From: Vibrio chagasii
GTDB taxonomy: Bacteria; Pseudomonadota; Gammaproteobacteria; Enterobacterales; Vibrionaceae
Length of the DNA stretch: 64,000 nt
Direction: 5' to 3'
NCBI RefSeq assembly: GCF_024347355.1
Contig: NZ_AP025465.1
Location: 1,984,001-2,048,000, forward strand
Positions 38,427 to 47,634 of the stretch are shown here, in pieces. The translations under genes were made by a program, and so were the position numbers. The notes under the pieces are model-generated. The model did no database searches. It worked only from the letters and a program-made list of their open reading frames with translations, and had not been told where the DNA came from. How positions within the stretch are numbered: the stretch's first letter is position 1; the number at the start of each line of letters is the position of its first letter.

Positions 38427-38777
38427 TTACGCCACACTCGGCACAACACGCGTCCAGCCGATAAGCAACATAGAGGCGCACAGCACCAACACCACTGTTG
38501 CCAGCGACAGAGTCGACACTAAGCTTTAGCGATAGCTAAACACATACACAGCCCCTAGATAAGCCGCGTATGGCACCAGAGAAAACAGGCCAAACAGTGC
38601 GGTAGTACGCAGCTCTACCATGGTTTGCTCTGTGCCGACAATATAATGAGCAATCAAGGCAAAAGTAGGAAACAAAGGTACAAGCCCTGATACATAAAAA
38701 CTCTTACTTTTCGACAACAGTGCAATCAACAAAACCGCTGCAGCACCAAGCAAACATTTAAAGAACAATGAGATCAT
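38427..38777 (-). pseudogene. glpM: GlpM-family membrane protein interrupted by an in-frame TAA
   Basis: The intact part reads MISLFFKCLLGAAAVLLIAL through VPYAAYLGAVYVFSYR and stops with TAA at 38528-38526 after 83 residues. Reading on in the same frame gives SLVSTLSLATVVLVLCASML and a normal stop at 38427. This is the missing last membrane segment: E. coli GlpM has about 109 residues and the same spacing. So a nonsense codon truncates the protein by one helix. CAA to TAA would be the simplest cause. The 83-residue product may or may not function. GlpM's role is unclear. Confidence 0.8.
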
Positions 38778-38900
38778 TTCAATACGTTATCCAAACAAAC
38801 CAACAAAAACTCTAGAGAGTAAACTCATACAGCGCCCACAAAAACGCCACACATCACATATTCACGTGTGGCTTATAAAACAATCAAAATAATTTGCAGA

Positions 38901-40196
38901 TTAGTGGCTCAAGATCACCTGATTGCGTCCTGAATGTTTAGCTTGATAGAGCGCCTCGTCAGCGCGAGCAATCGTCTCTGTCACCCTCTCTTGCTTCATT
39001 TCAGCAACACCAATGCTGCAGGTCAGTGGGTCACCATGAACCCAAAGGTGTTGGCTAACTAAGAGGAGAATTTTCTCAGCTTTTCTTTGCGCTTCGCCAA
39101 GATCAGTCTCAGGGCAAAAAACAATGAACTCTTCACCACCCCATCTCACCAATATATCTGTCGGGCTGATTGCACTACCGACCACCATACTAAATTCTCT
39201 TAGAATATGGTCACCCATTTGATGGCCGTATTTGTCGTTCACACTCTTGAAGTAATCAATATCAAGATAGAGCATGCTTAACTTACCGTGCCCTTGTTTG
39301 ACATGTTGTGACTGCATCTTCAGCCAGTCTCGAATCGCATGCCTGTTAAGGATTCCGGTCAATTCATCACGATGCGCCATTTCCGAGAACTCAAAGTTTT
39401 GCTCTCTTAATGCTCGGTTAACGTTCTTAAGATGATGATGTCTTTTCTCGGCAATCACCATACGTTTGCGCGAGTTGTGTAACTCTGAAATTAAGAATAC
39501 GGTGCCAGTACCAACCCAAACAAACAGCAAGATTAAGAACAAGCTCTCGGCGGTGATGTAAGAGCCCTCAAATTCGATACTACGAATAACAATGCGATGA
39601 TGCCCAAGTTTTGCGCCTGATGCCGTCGCGAACTCCACCATATTTACGTTGGAATACTCGGGAGCAGAGTGCTCTAGCGCGATGTCATTATCTGCAAGCC
39701 ACCATGTCATCACTTGCAGGTTTTTAATCGGTATTTCAATCACGCCGCCATCGACACCTGGCGAAAACTCCATGCCATTGTACTTATGCGTGTACTCATT
39801 ATCCGGAACCGAATAAGCAGGGTTGTAATTGCGTAGGTAAGTTCGTAAACGGCCGCTAGAGTCCGCTTCCGCGTGGTAATCGATGTTGACTCTAAAAGTG
39901 TGATACTGGGAAAGGTCGAGGCCAACCGTGATGTCTGGGTCAATACGAATCGACAAGCCACAATAAGGCCAAGGGTACTCAGACTCTTTCAGTTCACAAT
40001 CAAGAATGTACTGCCCATTAGCAAAGGATAATTGAGACGTACTCACGCCTCTATCGACCTGATCACTGGTTGCAATAAACTCATATTTGTCTGGTGTAAT
40101 TGCCGTTATCACGCGATTTCCGCTAACACGGTAGTACTGCACTATGGCAAGCGTCGCGATAACTAAAAAGATGACTATCTTATGGATCCACTTCAC
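38901..40196 (-). CDS. Membrane-bound diguanylate cyclase (GGDEF)
   Basis: The 431-residue protein has a membrane segment at about 7-20, a periplasmic sensing region up to about 215, a second segment at about 218-236, a short coiled coil, and a GGDEF domain from about 270. The active site is RWGGEEF (353-357), so cyclase activity is likely, making c-di-GMP from GTP. The allosteric RxxD inhibition motif is absent (SPTD occupies that place). The periplasmic part looks beta-rich and binds an unknown signal. Single gene, divergent from the DUF2797 gene. Confidence 0.9.
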   Translation of the reverse strand: MKWIHKIVIFLVIATLAIVQYYRVSGNRVITAITPDKYEFIATSDQVDRGVSTSQLSFANGQYILDCELKESEYPWPYCGLSIRIDPDITVGLDLSQYHTFRVNIDYHAEADSSGRLRTYLRNYNPAYSVPDNEYTHKYNGMEFSPGVDGGVIEIPIKNLQVMTWWLADNDIALEHSAPEYSNVNMVEFATASGAKLGHHRIVIRSIEFEGSYITAESLFLILLFVWVGTGTVFLISELHNSRKRMVIAEKRHHHLKNVNRALREQNFEFSEMAHRDELTGILNRHAIRDWLKMQSQHVKQGHGKLSMLYLDIDYFKSVNDKYGHQMGDHILREFSMVVGSAISPTDILVRWGGEEFIVFCPETDLGEAQRKAEKILLLVSQHLWVHGDPLTCSIGVAEMKQERVTETIARADEALYQAKHSGRNQVILSH

Positions 40197-40486
40197 ATCT
40201 AAGCTTCCGGCATATATCCCTATCTTTGGGATTTCACGATATAAAATAAGTGACGTAAATTAGTGATCTTAATGCCAAAAATTTACTAAAAACCGTTATA
40301 TCACGCCTGAACAAAATGTCATACTATATTTTTATGCTTATATTTCATGCTAATTATTTACGCCGAGAATCAAGTATTATTGCGTATAAAAACAGGCGCC
40401 ATTTGTTATACTCATCGCATAATCATCGCTAACCGTACTGCCTGTTCACAGCGCAAACGAGTCGGCGAAATAATAATCAAAATACA

Positions 40487-41323
40487 ATGAGTAATGTCAT
40501 GTCTTTATTAGCGAAAGGAACACTCAAGAAGATGAGTGCTTCCCTTGATGGCGCGGTAACCTACCGTTTGCCTGTAGGCGAAGAGTATGTAGAACTAAAC
40601 CCTCTGATTGGTAAAACCATCAACCTCACCCACACTGGCAATATTTTTTGCTGCTCTTGTGGCAAGAAAACCAAGAAGAGTTACTCTCAAGGCCACTGCT
40701 TTGTGTGTATGAAAAAGCTAGCAAGTTGCGACATGTGCATCATGAAGCCAGAGACTTGCCACTACGATGAAGGCACCTGTCGTGAGCCTGAATGGGGCGA
40801 AGCAAACTGCATGGTTGATCACTTCGTTTACCTGTCGAACACATCAAGCCTAAAAGTAGGTATCACTCGTCACACGCAGATCCCTACCCGTTGGATTGAC
40901 CAAGGCGCAACACAAGGCCTACCAATCCTTAAGGTTAAAACTCGCCAAATCTCTGGCCTGATCGAAGTTGAGTTAGCAAAACACATTGCTGATAAAACTA
41001 ACTGGCGCACACTGCTGAAAGGCGATGGCGACGACATGGAACTGGTAGAGAAAGCAAAAGAGCTGCTTCCACTGGTGGAAGATAAGATCCAAGAGATCAA
41101 AGCAAAATTCGGTGACGATGCTATCGAAGTGTTGAGTGAGAACATCACTTCACTAAGCTACCCAGTTGAACAGCACCCGGTGAAGATTGTTTCGCATAAC
41201 TTTGATAAGAACCCTGAAGTGTCTGGCGTGCTGCAAGGCATTAAAGGCCAATACCTAATCCTTGATACGGGCGTGATTAACATCCGTAAATTTGGTTCTT
41301 ACGAAGTTGAGGTCTCTGCTTAA
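40487..41323 (+). CDS. DUF2797 family protein with cysteine-rich segment
   Basis: The 278-residue cytosolic protein has a cysteine-rich segment at about 49-100 (FCCSCGKK, HCFVCMKK, SCDMCIMK, TCHYDEGTC), probably zinc-binding, and then VYLSNTSSLKVGITRHTQIPTRWIDQGA. The last stretch resembles GIY-YIG nuclease folds, where Y-V-Y-L and K-V-G-I-T-R mark the two core strands; this link is inference. No function is established. The gene is single with a bidirectional terminator. The start could also be the ATG at 40499. Confidence 0.82.
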   Translation: MSNVMSLLAKGTLKKMSASLDGAVTYRLPVGEEYVELNPLIGKTINLTHTGNIFCCSCGKKTKKSYSQGHCFVCMKKLASCDMCIMKPETCHYDEGTCREPEWGEANCMVDHFVYLSNTSSLKVGITRHTQIPTRWIDQGATQGLPILKVKTRQISGLIEVELAKHIADKTNWRTLLKGDGDDMELVEKAKELLPLVEDKIQEIKAKFGDDAIEVLSENITSLSYPVEQHPVKIVSHNFDKNPEVSGVLQGIKGQYLILDTGVINIRKFGSYEVEVSA

Positions 41324-41352
41324 ACAGCGGAGCACCATGACAAGTGAGATAC

Positions 41353-41388
41353 AAAAATGCCCTGAGGCTTCTGCTTCAGGGCATTTTT
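41353..41388. terminator. Bidirectional terminator
   Basis: AAAAATGCCCTGA pairs perfectly with TCAGGGCATTTTT between convergent genes. Confidence 0.9.
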
Positions 41389-41431
41389 ATTTCAGATGAG
41401 ACGATCCGCTTTAAAAAATAATGAGAAAAGA

Positions 41432-42682
41432 CTAGAGCGCGACCATATCCCCATCTACACAGTTCTTACCATTGGCTTTAGCGCGATAAAGAGATTGATC
41501 AGTGAGGTTAACCAAAGCATCGATCGTCATGCGCTCTTCACACGCAAGGCTATCACTCATACCAATACTAACACTCGAATTGAATCGAGTCTGTTCGTCG
41601 ATTTTAAACTCTGCTTGATTAAACTGTTGACGAATTTGTTCAGAGATTTCATGTGACATTTCTGACGTTGCATTTGGAAGGAAGACGATGAACTCTTCAC
41701 CACCCCAGCGACCCGCAACACCGCCCACACTCTCAACACTGCGCTTAGTAATATTAGCCAACGCACAGATCACCTCGTCACCGACCATGTGACCGTATGT
41801 ATCATTAATCGATTTAAAATCATCAATATCGAGCAGCATACACACAAGGTGATTGTCAGAGGTCATGTGTTCTCTAAACCACTCATAAATAGCTCGACGA
41901 TTGAGTAAGTCCGTCATCTCATCGTAATTCGCTTGATGCACGAGCTGCTTTTCTAGCATCACTTTCTGGGTGACATCTTCAAGCACAACCTGCATGGCTG
42001 GCTTACCTTCCCAGATAACTGCGTTGTCATAGATATTGAAAAATCGATGGACACCATCCAAGCCGATATTCTCAACCACATTACTGGTACCCGACGGCTC
42101 ACCCGACATGACAGTCTGGTAACGTTGATAAATACTTTCTACGTTTTGTTTTGGCACCAAATCAAGAATAGAGTCGAGCTGCAATACCTGCTCTATCGAC
42201 TTGCCACCTTGTAAGTTCACCCAAGATTGGTTAACCATCAAAGGTTTAAAATCTCGGTGTACTAATATTCCCTGCCCCGATTGCATGATCATATCGCGAT
42301 ACATTTGGTCTTGTTTGCGGACAATATTCTGCAGCTGAATAGCTGGGCTAAGGTCAATAACGGTCACTTGTAGCGCCGGTCTTCCCTGCCACTCTGTGAC
42401 ATGATCAATAGAAAAAACCGTGAACTCTCTGCCGTTTCGGTCCACATTGGTAAAGGTGTGAACTTGTGGGTCTCGTTGACCACTAACCGTTTCAAGATAG
42501 TTTTGGTAGGCGAGAACATGGAACTCTTCAGGAATTAGATCCAGAAAGCTGTCAATATTGGCCAATAATTCTTCGGGAGATTGGTAACCATAAATACGAG
42601 CATAGTTAGCATCGACACTAACCACATTCATATCTTGAATAATTATGACACCGTAAGTGGATTCGAAATTTATAGAAAACAT
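41432..42682 (-). CDS. Cytosolic diguanylate cyclase with two PAS domains
   Basis: The 416-residue protein has no membrane span. Two PAS domains (about 10-115, 128-240) precede a GGDEF domain with GRWGGEEF at about 327-331, so it should make c-di-GMP. The RxxD inhibitory site is missing upstream (SVGGVAG). The signal read by the PAS domains is unknown. ATG at 42682 is chosen, with GGAG six bases upstream; the TTG at 42688 is too near. Convergent with the DUF2797 gene. Confidence 0.9.
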   Translation of the reverse strand: MFSINFESTYGVIIIQDMNVVSVDANYARIYGYQSPEELLANIDSFLDLIPEEFHVLAYQNYLETVSGQRDPQVHTFTNVDRNGREFTVFSIDHVTEWQGRPALQVTVIDLSPAIQLQNIVRKQDQMYRDMIMQSGQGILVHRDFKPLMVNQSWVNLQGGKSIEQVLQLDSILDLVPKQNVESIYQRYQTVMSGEPSGTSNVVENIGLDGVHRFFNIYDNAVIWEGKPAMQVVLEDVTQKVMLEKQLVHQANYDEMTDLLNRRAIYEWFREHMTSDNHLVCMLLDIDDFKSINDTYGHMVGDEVICALANITKRSVESVGGVAGRWGGEEFIVFLPNATSEMSHEISEQIRQQFNQAEFKIDEQTRFNSSVSIGMSDSLACEERMTIDALVNLTDQSLYRAKANGKNCVDGDMVAL

Positions 42683-42688
42683 TGCCAA

Positions 42689-42996
42689 CTCCGCAATCTA
42701 GCTACACTTCATAAAATGGAGCATAACAACACGCCCTGCCAACGCTTCCATATATTCTCTTACGCGCTTAGGGACATTAATACAAACCGTAGTATATCGT
42801 ACTGCTGACCGCTTCTCTACAATTCAATCGCTAGCACGACTTAGTAAAAGTAGACAAGTTTCTCAATCTGATTACGCGCGCCAAAAAACAGAAATAGATA
42901 ACCTATAGCAATGTTATGATTAACTTTTCTGTCTTTTGGCTTCTTTGGTTTCTATCTGTTCTAGTTTCTGTTTTCTTAGCTTAAACAGCACTAGCA
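42689..42996. other. Intergenic region between a cyclase and a LysR gene
   Basis: About 308 bases. I see no open frame, hairpin or repeat that stands out, apart from T- and pyrimidine-rich sequence before the LysR gene end. Confidence 0.6.
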
Positions 42997-43881
42997 CTAC
43001 TCATCCCAATCAGAGAAATAAGCAACTAAGAAGTCTATCGCTAGCCGTGCTCTCTGAGGCAGAAAGCGTCGGTTCTGATACACAATCCAACTGCTTGTGC
43101 CCGAGCCCCAATACTCTTCTAGCACAGGAACCAGCTTGCCATTGGTTAGCCCCCCATTAAAACTACTTCTAGGAAGGTACACAACGCCGAGTCCCTCTTC
43201 ACAAGCTTTCAGTACCGCGCTTGAATTGTTACTTCTCCATCGACCATGCACTCTTACCGCATTCAATGGCTTTCCATTTTGCTCAAACAGCCATTGGTCA
43301 CTATTGGCAATAATGCAGCTGTGTTGTTTTAACTGTTCTGGATGAGTGGGGGCGCCATATTGCTCGATATACGCTTTGCTTGCCGCGGCTGCCATTGGGC
43401 GATCAACCAACTTTCTTGCCACCAGCCCTGAGTCATCTAACCGACCGTAACGAATCGCGAAGTCGATACCGTCTTCAATAAAGTTCACCATCTTGGTGTT
43501 GAAGTTCATTTCAATGGTTAGATCTGGATGAGACTTTGCAAACTCCATCAGCGCTGCCGCAACATGATTCTCGGCAAATGCGCCCGCCGCACTAACACGC
43601 AATGTACCGCTAAGCTGAGTTTGTTGAGACGTAACTTGCTCATTGGCTTGTTGTAGCCCAATAACTAAATCTTTGCACTGTTGGTAGTAAGTATGTCCAG
43701 ACTCAGTCAGGCTCACCATGCGCGTTGAACGGGCAAGCAAAGCCACCCCAACTCGCTCTTCTAACCTTGAAACTTGTCGACTCACATGGCTGGTACTGCA
43801 ACCTAACTGCTTAGCGGCCGCAGAAAAACCGTGGCATTCGGCAACCGCAACGAATTCGTTAATCCCTTCAAAGCTATCCAT
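42997..43881 (-). CDS. LysR-family transcriptional regulator
   Basis: A normal 294-residue LysR protein: N-terminal helix-turn-helix (EFVAVAECHGFSAAAKQLGCSTSHVSRQVSRLEERVGVALL) and C-terminal substrate-binding fold (FNTKMVNFIEDGIDFAIRYG). It is divergent from the DJ-1/PfpI gene with about 207 bases between them, the usual layout for a LysR protein that controls the adjacent gene. The inducer is unknown. Confidence 0.93.
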   Translation of the reverse strand: MDSFEGINEFVAVAECHGFSAAAKQLGCSTSHVSRQVSRLEERVGVALLARSTRMVSLTESGHTYYQQCKDLVIGLQQANEQVTSQQTQLSGTLRVSAAGAFAENHVAAALMEFAKSHPDLTIEMNFNTKMVNFIEDGIDFAIRYGRLDDSGLVARKLVDRPMAAAASKAYIEQYGAPTHPEQLKQHSCIIANSDQWLFEQNGKPLNAVRVHGRWRSNNSSAVLKACEEGLGVVYLPRSSFNGGLTNGKLVPVLEEYWGSGTSSWIVYQNRRFLPQRARLAIDFLVAYFSDWDE

Positions 43882-44088
43882 ACTTAACCTACTCGCGTTT
43901 TATCTTTGCTATATAGCAACAATGTTTTGCCTTTTAAGTATATTATCACCTAAATGATTTGGAACTAGTATTAGATGTAACAAGGCGGCGATAGCTAAGT
44001 CACAGTGCACAGGCTAACACCAAGCACTAGTGCTTAGAGAAAAGCGCCAACCTACAAATAGAAAAGCAGCAGCTCAAAGAGACGAATC

Positions 44089-44760
44089 ATGAAAAAAATA
44101 CTAATTCCAGTAACTAACCACGCGACACTTGGCGAGACAGATCAAGCGAACGGCACTTATGCTCCAGAACTTACCCACACTCTGAAAGAGATCTTGGCTG
44201 CTGGGTTCGAATACGACATCGCTTCTATAAATGGTGGCAAAGCACCTCTATACGGAACCGATATTGAAGGCGATACGGTTAATGCTGAAATCTTGGCGAA
44301 TGATGACTTCCAAAACCGCATTAACAACACGATTCCAGTAAGCCAAATCAATGCAGACAGCTATGATGCGATCTTCTACCCAGGTGGTTTTGGCCTGCTT
44401 TCAGACCTAGCATCTAATGAACAATTCGCTAGCATCGCTGCCAAGCATTATGAAGACGGTGGCGTTGTCGCGGCAGTATGTCATGGCCCAGCAGCCCTGC
44501 TACCTATCGTATTGAGCAATGGCGAAACACTTCTGAGCTCTAAATCAGTGACTGGCTTTACACGTGAAGAAGAGATCGACTTTGGCACCATCAACGACAT
44601 TCCATTCCTACTGGAAGAGTCGCTAGCTCGTGGGGCAGCACGTTTCAACAAGGTTCAACCTTGGCAAGAGCTTGTGATTGTTGATGAGCGAGTAATTACT
44701 GGTCAAAACCCTACAAGCGCACACGCTGTCGGTGTCGCGATTGTTGAGCACCTTTCTTAA
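44089..44760 (+). CDS. DJ-1/PfpI-family protein (Hsp31-like glyoxalase or chaperone)
   Basis: The 223-residue cytosolic protein has the nucleophile elbow AAVCHGPAALLP (Cys), with an early glutamate and FYPGGFGLLSDLAS as in class I glutamine-amidotransferase-like proteins. Family members act as glyoxalases, deglycases or chaperones against methylglyoxal and oxidative stress. Which one is not decidable. It is divergent from the LysR gene, probably its target. Confidence 0.88.
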   Translation: MKKILIPVTNHATLGETDQANGTYAPELTHTLKEILAAGFEYDIASINGGKAPLYGTDIEGDTVNAEILANDDFQNRINNTIPVSQINADSYDAIFYPGGFGLLSDLASNEQFASIAAKHYEDGGVVAAVCHGPAALLPIVLSNGETLLSSKSVTGFTREEEIDFGTINDIPFLLEESLARGAARFNKVQPWQELVIVDERVITGQNPTSAHAVGVAIVEHLS

Positions 44761-44830
44761 TCGAGCCATAGCTTGATGGATCTATAGCTTGTCCGACTCA
44801 ACTACACGAGCCCCCTAAATAAGGCTAAAA

Positions 44831-44879
44831 AAAAGAGCATACTTCAGACTCAATATTCTTGAGAGAAATATGCTCTTTT
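44831..44879. terminator. Bidirectional terminator
   Basis: AAAAGAGCATA and TATGCTCTTTT pair across 27 bases between convergent genes. Confidence 0.7.
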
Positions 44880-44898
44880 CTAATTCTGCAACCCGCTT

Positions 44899-46134
44899 TT
44901 AGTTATTTCTAACAATGCCCTCGAGCACGTTGAACAGTAAGTCAATTTCTTCAATCGAGTTGTAATGCATACAACCAATACGCACTACCCCCTGCTCTTC
45001 GATACCCAACTGCTTCACCAAACCTAATGCGTAGAAGTGTCCGTTCCACACACAGATATTATGCTCGCCCAGCTTCTTCGCAATGAACTCTGGAGAGTGG
45101 TTATCAAAGGTGATAGCGAATGTTGGCGTCCTTAGGTTCGAATCAAACTCTGTCTTACCGTAGAGTTTAGCGCCTTCTAGATCGCCCAAGCGTTTTAGGA
45201 AATACTCACTCAACTGGCTTTCATGCTTATTGTAAAGCGCGTAGCTTTGCTCTAAGCGAGAACGTAATGAGTCGGTTGGCTCACCAAATTGTGCCAAGTA
45301 ATCCACCGCAGCAATCACGCCCGCGAGGCCTTCAAAGCTCTGTGTTCCTGTTTCAAAACGACCAGGCCCGATGTTAGTGGCTGGCTCAACCTTATATGGT
45401 TTTAACGTATGTAGCCATTGAGGCGCCACGTAAGCAATACCAACATGAGGGCCAAAAAACTTGTAAGCCGAACACGCTAAGAAATCACAGTTCAGTTGTT
45501 GAACATCGATCAAGTGATGAGGAGCGTAGTGAACCGCGTCAACATAAACCTGAGCGCCGTATTGGTGTGCAAGCTCGATGACTTTCTCCACATCAACAAT
45601 TGAGCCAGTGGTATTTGAAGCAAACGTCACGGCAACCAGTTTGGTTTTCTCGTTCAGTAACGACTCAAAGTGTGCCATATCTAGGCTGCAATCCGACTCC
45701 TCAACACGAACTTGACGAACAATCGCACCTTTATCGTCTGCTGCTTGTTGCCAGCTCGATACATTCGAGTAGTGATCTAGCGCGGTAACAATCACCTCAT
45801 CGCCAGCTTGCCAATCGCGGCTGATCGCTCGGCTAAGCTGAAATGTCAGCGAAGTCATGTTGGCACCAAACACAACATTGCCAGAAGATTCAGCATTCAG
45901 TAACGCTTGCACCGACTCTCGCGCTTGCTGCATCAAGCCTGTCGTCTTCTGGCTCGAAAAGTAGTGACCGCCCAAGTTGGAATTAAAGTGACCAAGGTAT
46001 TCTGTCATCGACGCAAGAACATTTTCAGGAACCTGAGAGCCACCCGGGCCATCAAAAAAGGTAACCGGCTTACCGGCATGGTATTGGCCTAACGCACTGA
46101 ACTGCTGACGTACATCATTAAGAGTGAAGGACAT
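44899..46134 (-). CDS. Cysteine-desulfurase-like PLP enzyme (aminotransferase class V)
   Basis: The 411-residue protein matches the SufS/CsdA-like branch often called cysteine desulfurase-like (TIGR01976 type): VTFFDGPGGSQVPENVL, then ALDHYSNVSSW, VYVDAVHYAPHHLID and FLACSAYKFFGPHVG with the PLP lysine in SAYK. Its substrate is not established. The start is ATG at 46134, eight bases after AAGGA; ATG at 46143 lies too close to the site. It overlaps the end of the upstream dioxygenase by 17 bases, so the two are one operon and should act on related molecules. Confidence 0.85.
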   Translation of the reverse strand: MSFTLNDVRQQFSALGQYHAGKPVTFFDGPGGSQVPENVLASMTEYLGHFNSNLGGHYFSSQKTTGLMQQARESVQALLNAESSGNVVFGANMTSLTFQLSRAISRDWQAGDEVIVTALDHYSNVSSWQQAADDKGAIVRQVRVEESDCSLDMAHFESLLNEKTKLVAVTFASNTTGSIVDVEKVIELAHQYGAQVYVDAVHYAPHHLIDVQQLNCDFLACSAYKFFGPHVGIAYVAPQWLHTLKPYKVEPATNIGPGRFETGTQSFEGLAGVIAAVDYLAQFGEPTDSLRSRLEQSYALYNKHESQLSEYFLKRLGDLEGAKLYGKTEFDSNLRTPTFAITFDNHSPEFIAKKLGEHNICVWNGHFYALGLVKQLGIEEQGVVRIGCMHYNSIEEIDLLFNVLEGIVRNN

Positions 46135-46774
46135 TGCGCGCATCCTTAGCCGTTAGCACAAACAAATCCATGTAGCCCATCTCATCGTGGTCTATGGTGC
46201 GAATTGGTTGTGCGTTGTGCCACAGCTTACTGTCTGCAAGCATTGTAACATCACCATTTTCAAGAACTTTTCTAAAGAACGGCGCTTCATGAGAATCTTG
46301 GTACAGCATGATTTCGCCACCAACAATGTTGTGACGGTTCACGCCAACTAGGGCAATGTGGTCGAAGCCATCTTGGTGCACGCCTTCTGGCGCAACCTGT
46401 GTCTCTTCATAAATGGCAGCGATACGAATTTGGTGGATTTCGATTTCTTGTCCATCTTCAAGCCCGTTAGTTTCAATAAACAGTTCACACATCTCTTGCA
46501 TGCCTTCGCTGCTAAGAATTGGTGCTTCAATTGGCTCGAATTGACGAACAACATCACCTTGGAAGTGGTTGATGTCTTCAGACTGGACGAAGTCATGTTT
46601 GTCTAGCTCAACGACTTGTCCATTACTGAATTCAACCACAGAGTACCTTCTCAATCGGTACTGTCCGTCTGCGTGCTCTGTGCTAGGTAGCTTAGAGAAA
46701 GAAGGTGACAGCTCCTTAACCGCGTGGTTACTGAGATGGGTAATATGTAGGGTGTTTTCGTGAGCGTGTAACAT
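46118..46774 (-). CDS. 2-oxoglutarate/Fe(II) dioxygenase (amino-acid-hydroxylase-like)
   Basis: A 218-residue enzyme of the PF10014 type, whose studied members include an L-isoleucine hydroxylase. Iron ligands HQD (133-135) and His186 (LWHNAQP) are present, and Arg192 would bind 2-oxoglutarate. The start ATG at 46774 has AAGGAG nine bases upstream. It precedes and overlaps the PLP enzyme, suggesting a hydroxylated amino acid processed by the PLP enzyme. The substrate is not known. An intact two-gene operon of this sort is worth biochemical follow-up. Confidence 0.82.
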   Translation of the reverse strand: MLHAHENTLHITHLSNHAVKELSPSFSKLPSTEHADGQYRLRRYSVVEFSNGQVVELDKHDFVQSEDINHFQGDVVRQFEPIEAPILSSEGMQEMCELFIETNGLEDGQEIEIHQIRIAAIYEETQVAPEGVHQDGFDHIALVGVNRHNIVGGEIMLYQDSHEAPFFRKVLENGDVTMLADSKLWHNAQPIRTIDHDEMGYMDLFVLTAKDARNVLHS

Positions 46775-47634
46775 CATCGACTCCTTAATGATTGTTAATT
46801 TACTTTCGACATTTAACGTTTTGTTTACATAAAAGGATACTTGAAGATCTTGCCAAATCAACAATAAACAATCATTTATCCCGTCATAATTAATAATTCA
46901 GATTGTAAAACCAAGTTTAAAATAAAAAGCAGTGTATAACACCAGAACAAAAGATGACCAACTCTTAAAACTAGCACACTTCACTAGCTAGTTATAAACA
47001 CCTATAAAATCAAATTTAACGATATTATTAACTAGCGCGCTGTGTTTATTATTTTGTCAGCAATTACCCACTAATACGTCAGCCGCAGCATCTAGGCTCA
47101 TCCCACTACTTCGACATACTTTATTTGTATGTTTTTGCACATCGAAATACGACCAACCTATCAGTGGCCAAGCTATTGATTATTTACACAACAAACTGGA
47201 ATTGGTTAATTTATGAGTAAGCCAGAATCCACACGCCTTTGCTTGCGCGTCTGGAACAGGTCGAGTTCGGGGGGAACTCGGCCGCCCCAAATGGTTTGAT
47301 TCTTTTAAGGGAGTAAGTTGGTTGTTCTTTTAGTCTGGAAAGTGTTTGAAGTGGAATATTTCGGTTGAGAATGTGGAAATCCACTATGACCATGGATTTA
47401 GCTCCGAGAGAATCGGCACATGTTTACAAACGAGATGTGCTCTTCCTTAACATATTTATGCCCGGAAACAATTCAGAGCAAAAGCTGTTGCGTACTTCGA
47501 ACCGAATAATTTCCCCTATTAAAAGGGCTCTTCTCCGCTTACGTGAGCTTGATATTTGGGTAAAAGATAGAATAGGTGTCTGGAACCGACGTTTGTCTGA
47601 TCTTTGAGTTGAAATGTTCGATATCTTTTACTCC
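46775..47634. other. Low-density region beside the ISL3 remnant
   Basis: About 860 bases. It is A/T-rich up to 47040; near 47080-47210 the plus strand could read a short protein-like tail (SKYDQPISGQAIDYLHNKLELVNL) with no start, possibly a gene end. A GAGTTC/GAACTC hairpin lies near 47252. A GGCTCTTC at about 47526 resembles ISL3-type ends but its partner is not found. The open frame at 47365-47607 has no supporting features. Confidence 0.4.

Noticed and set aside
38290..38481. A 63-codon minus-strand frame after the transporter
   Set aside because: Overlaps terminator hairpins and the C-terminal end of the glpM frame, which explains the sequence better.
47252..47275. Possible tRNA-like hairpin with a GTTCGG loop
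   Set aside because: A single short stem; no acceptor, anticodon or T arm can be built around it.
47365..47607. An 80-codon plus-strand frame beside the ISL3 remnant
   Set aside because: No ribosome site or recognisable sequence, and it spans what is probably mobile-element debris.
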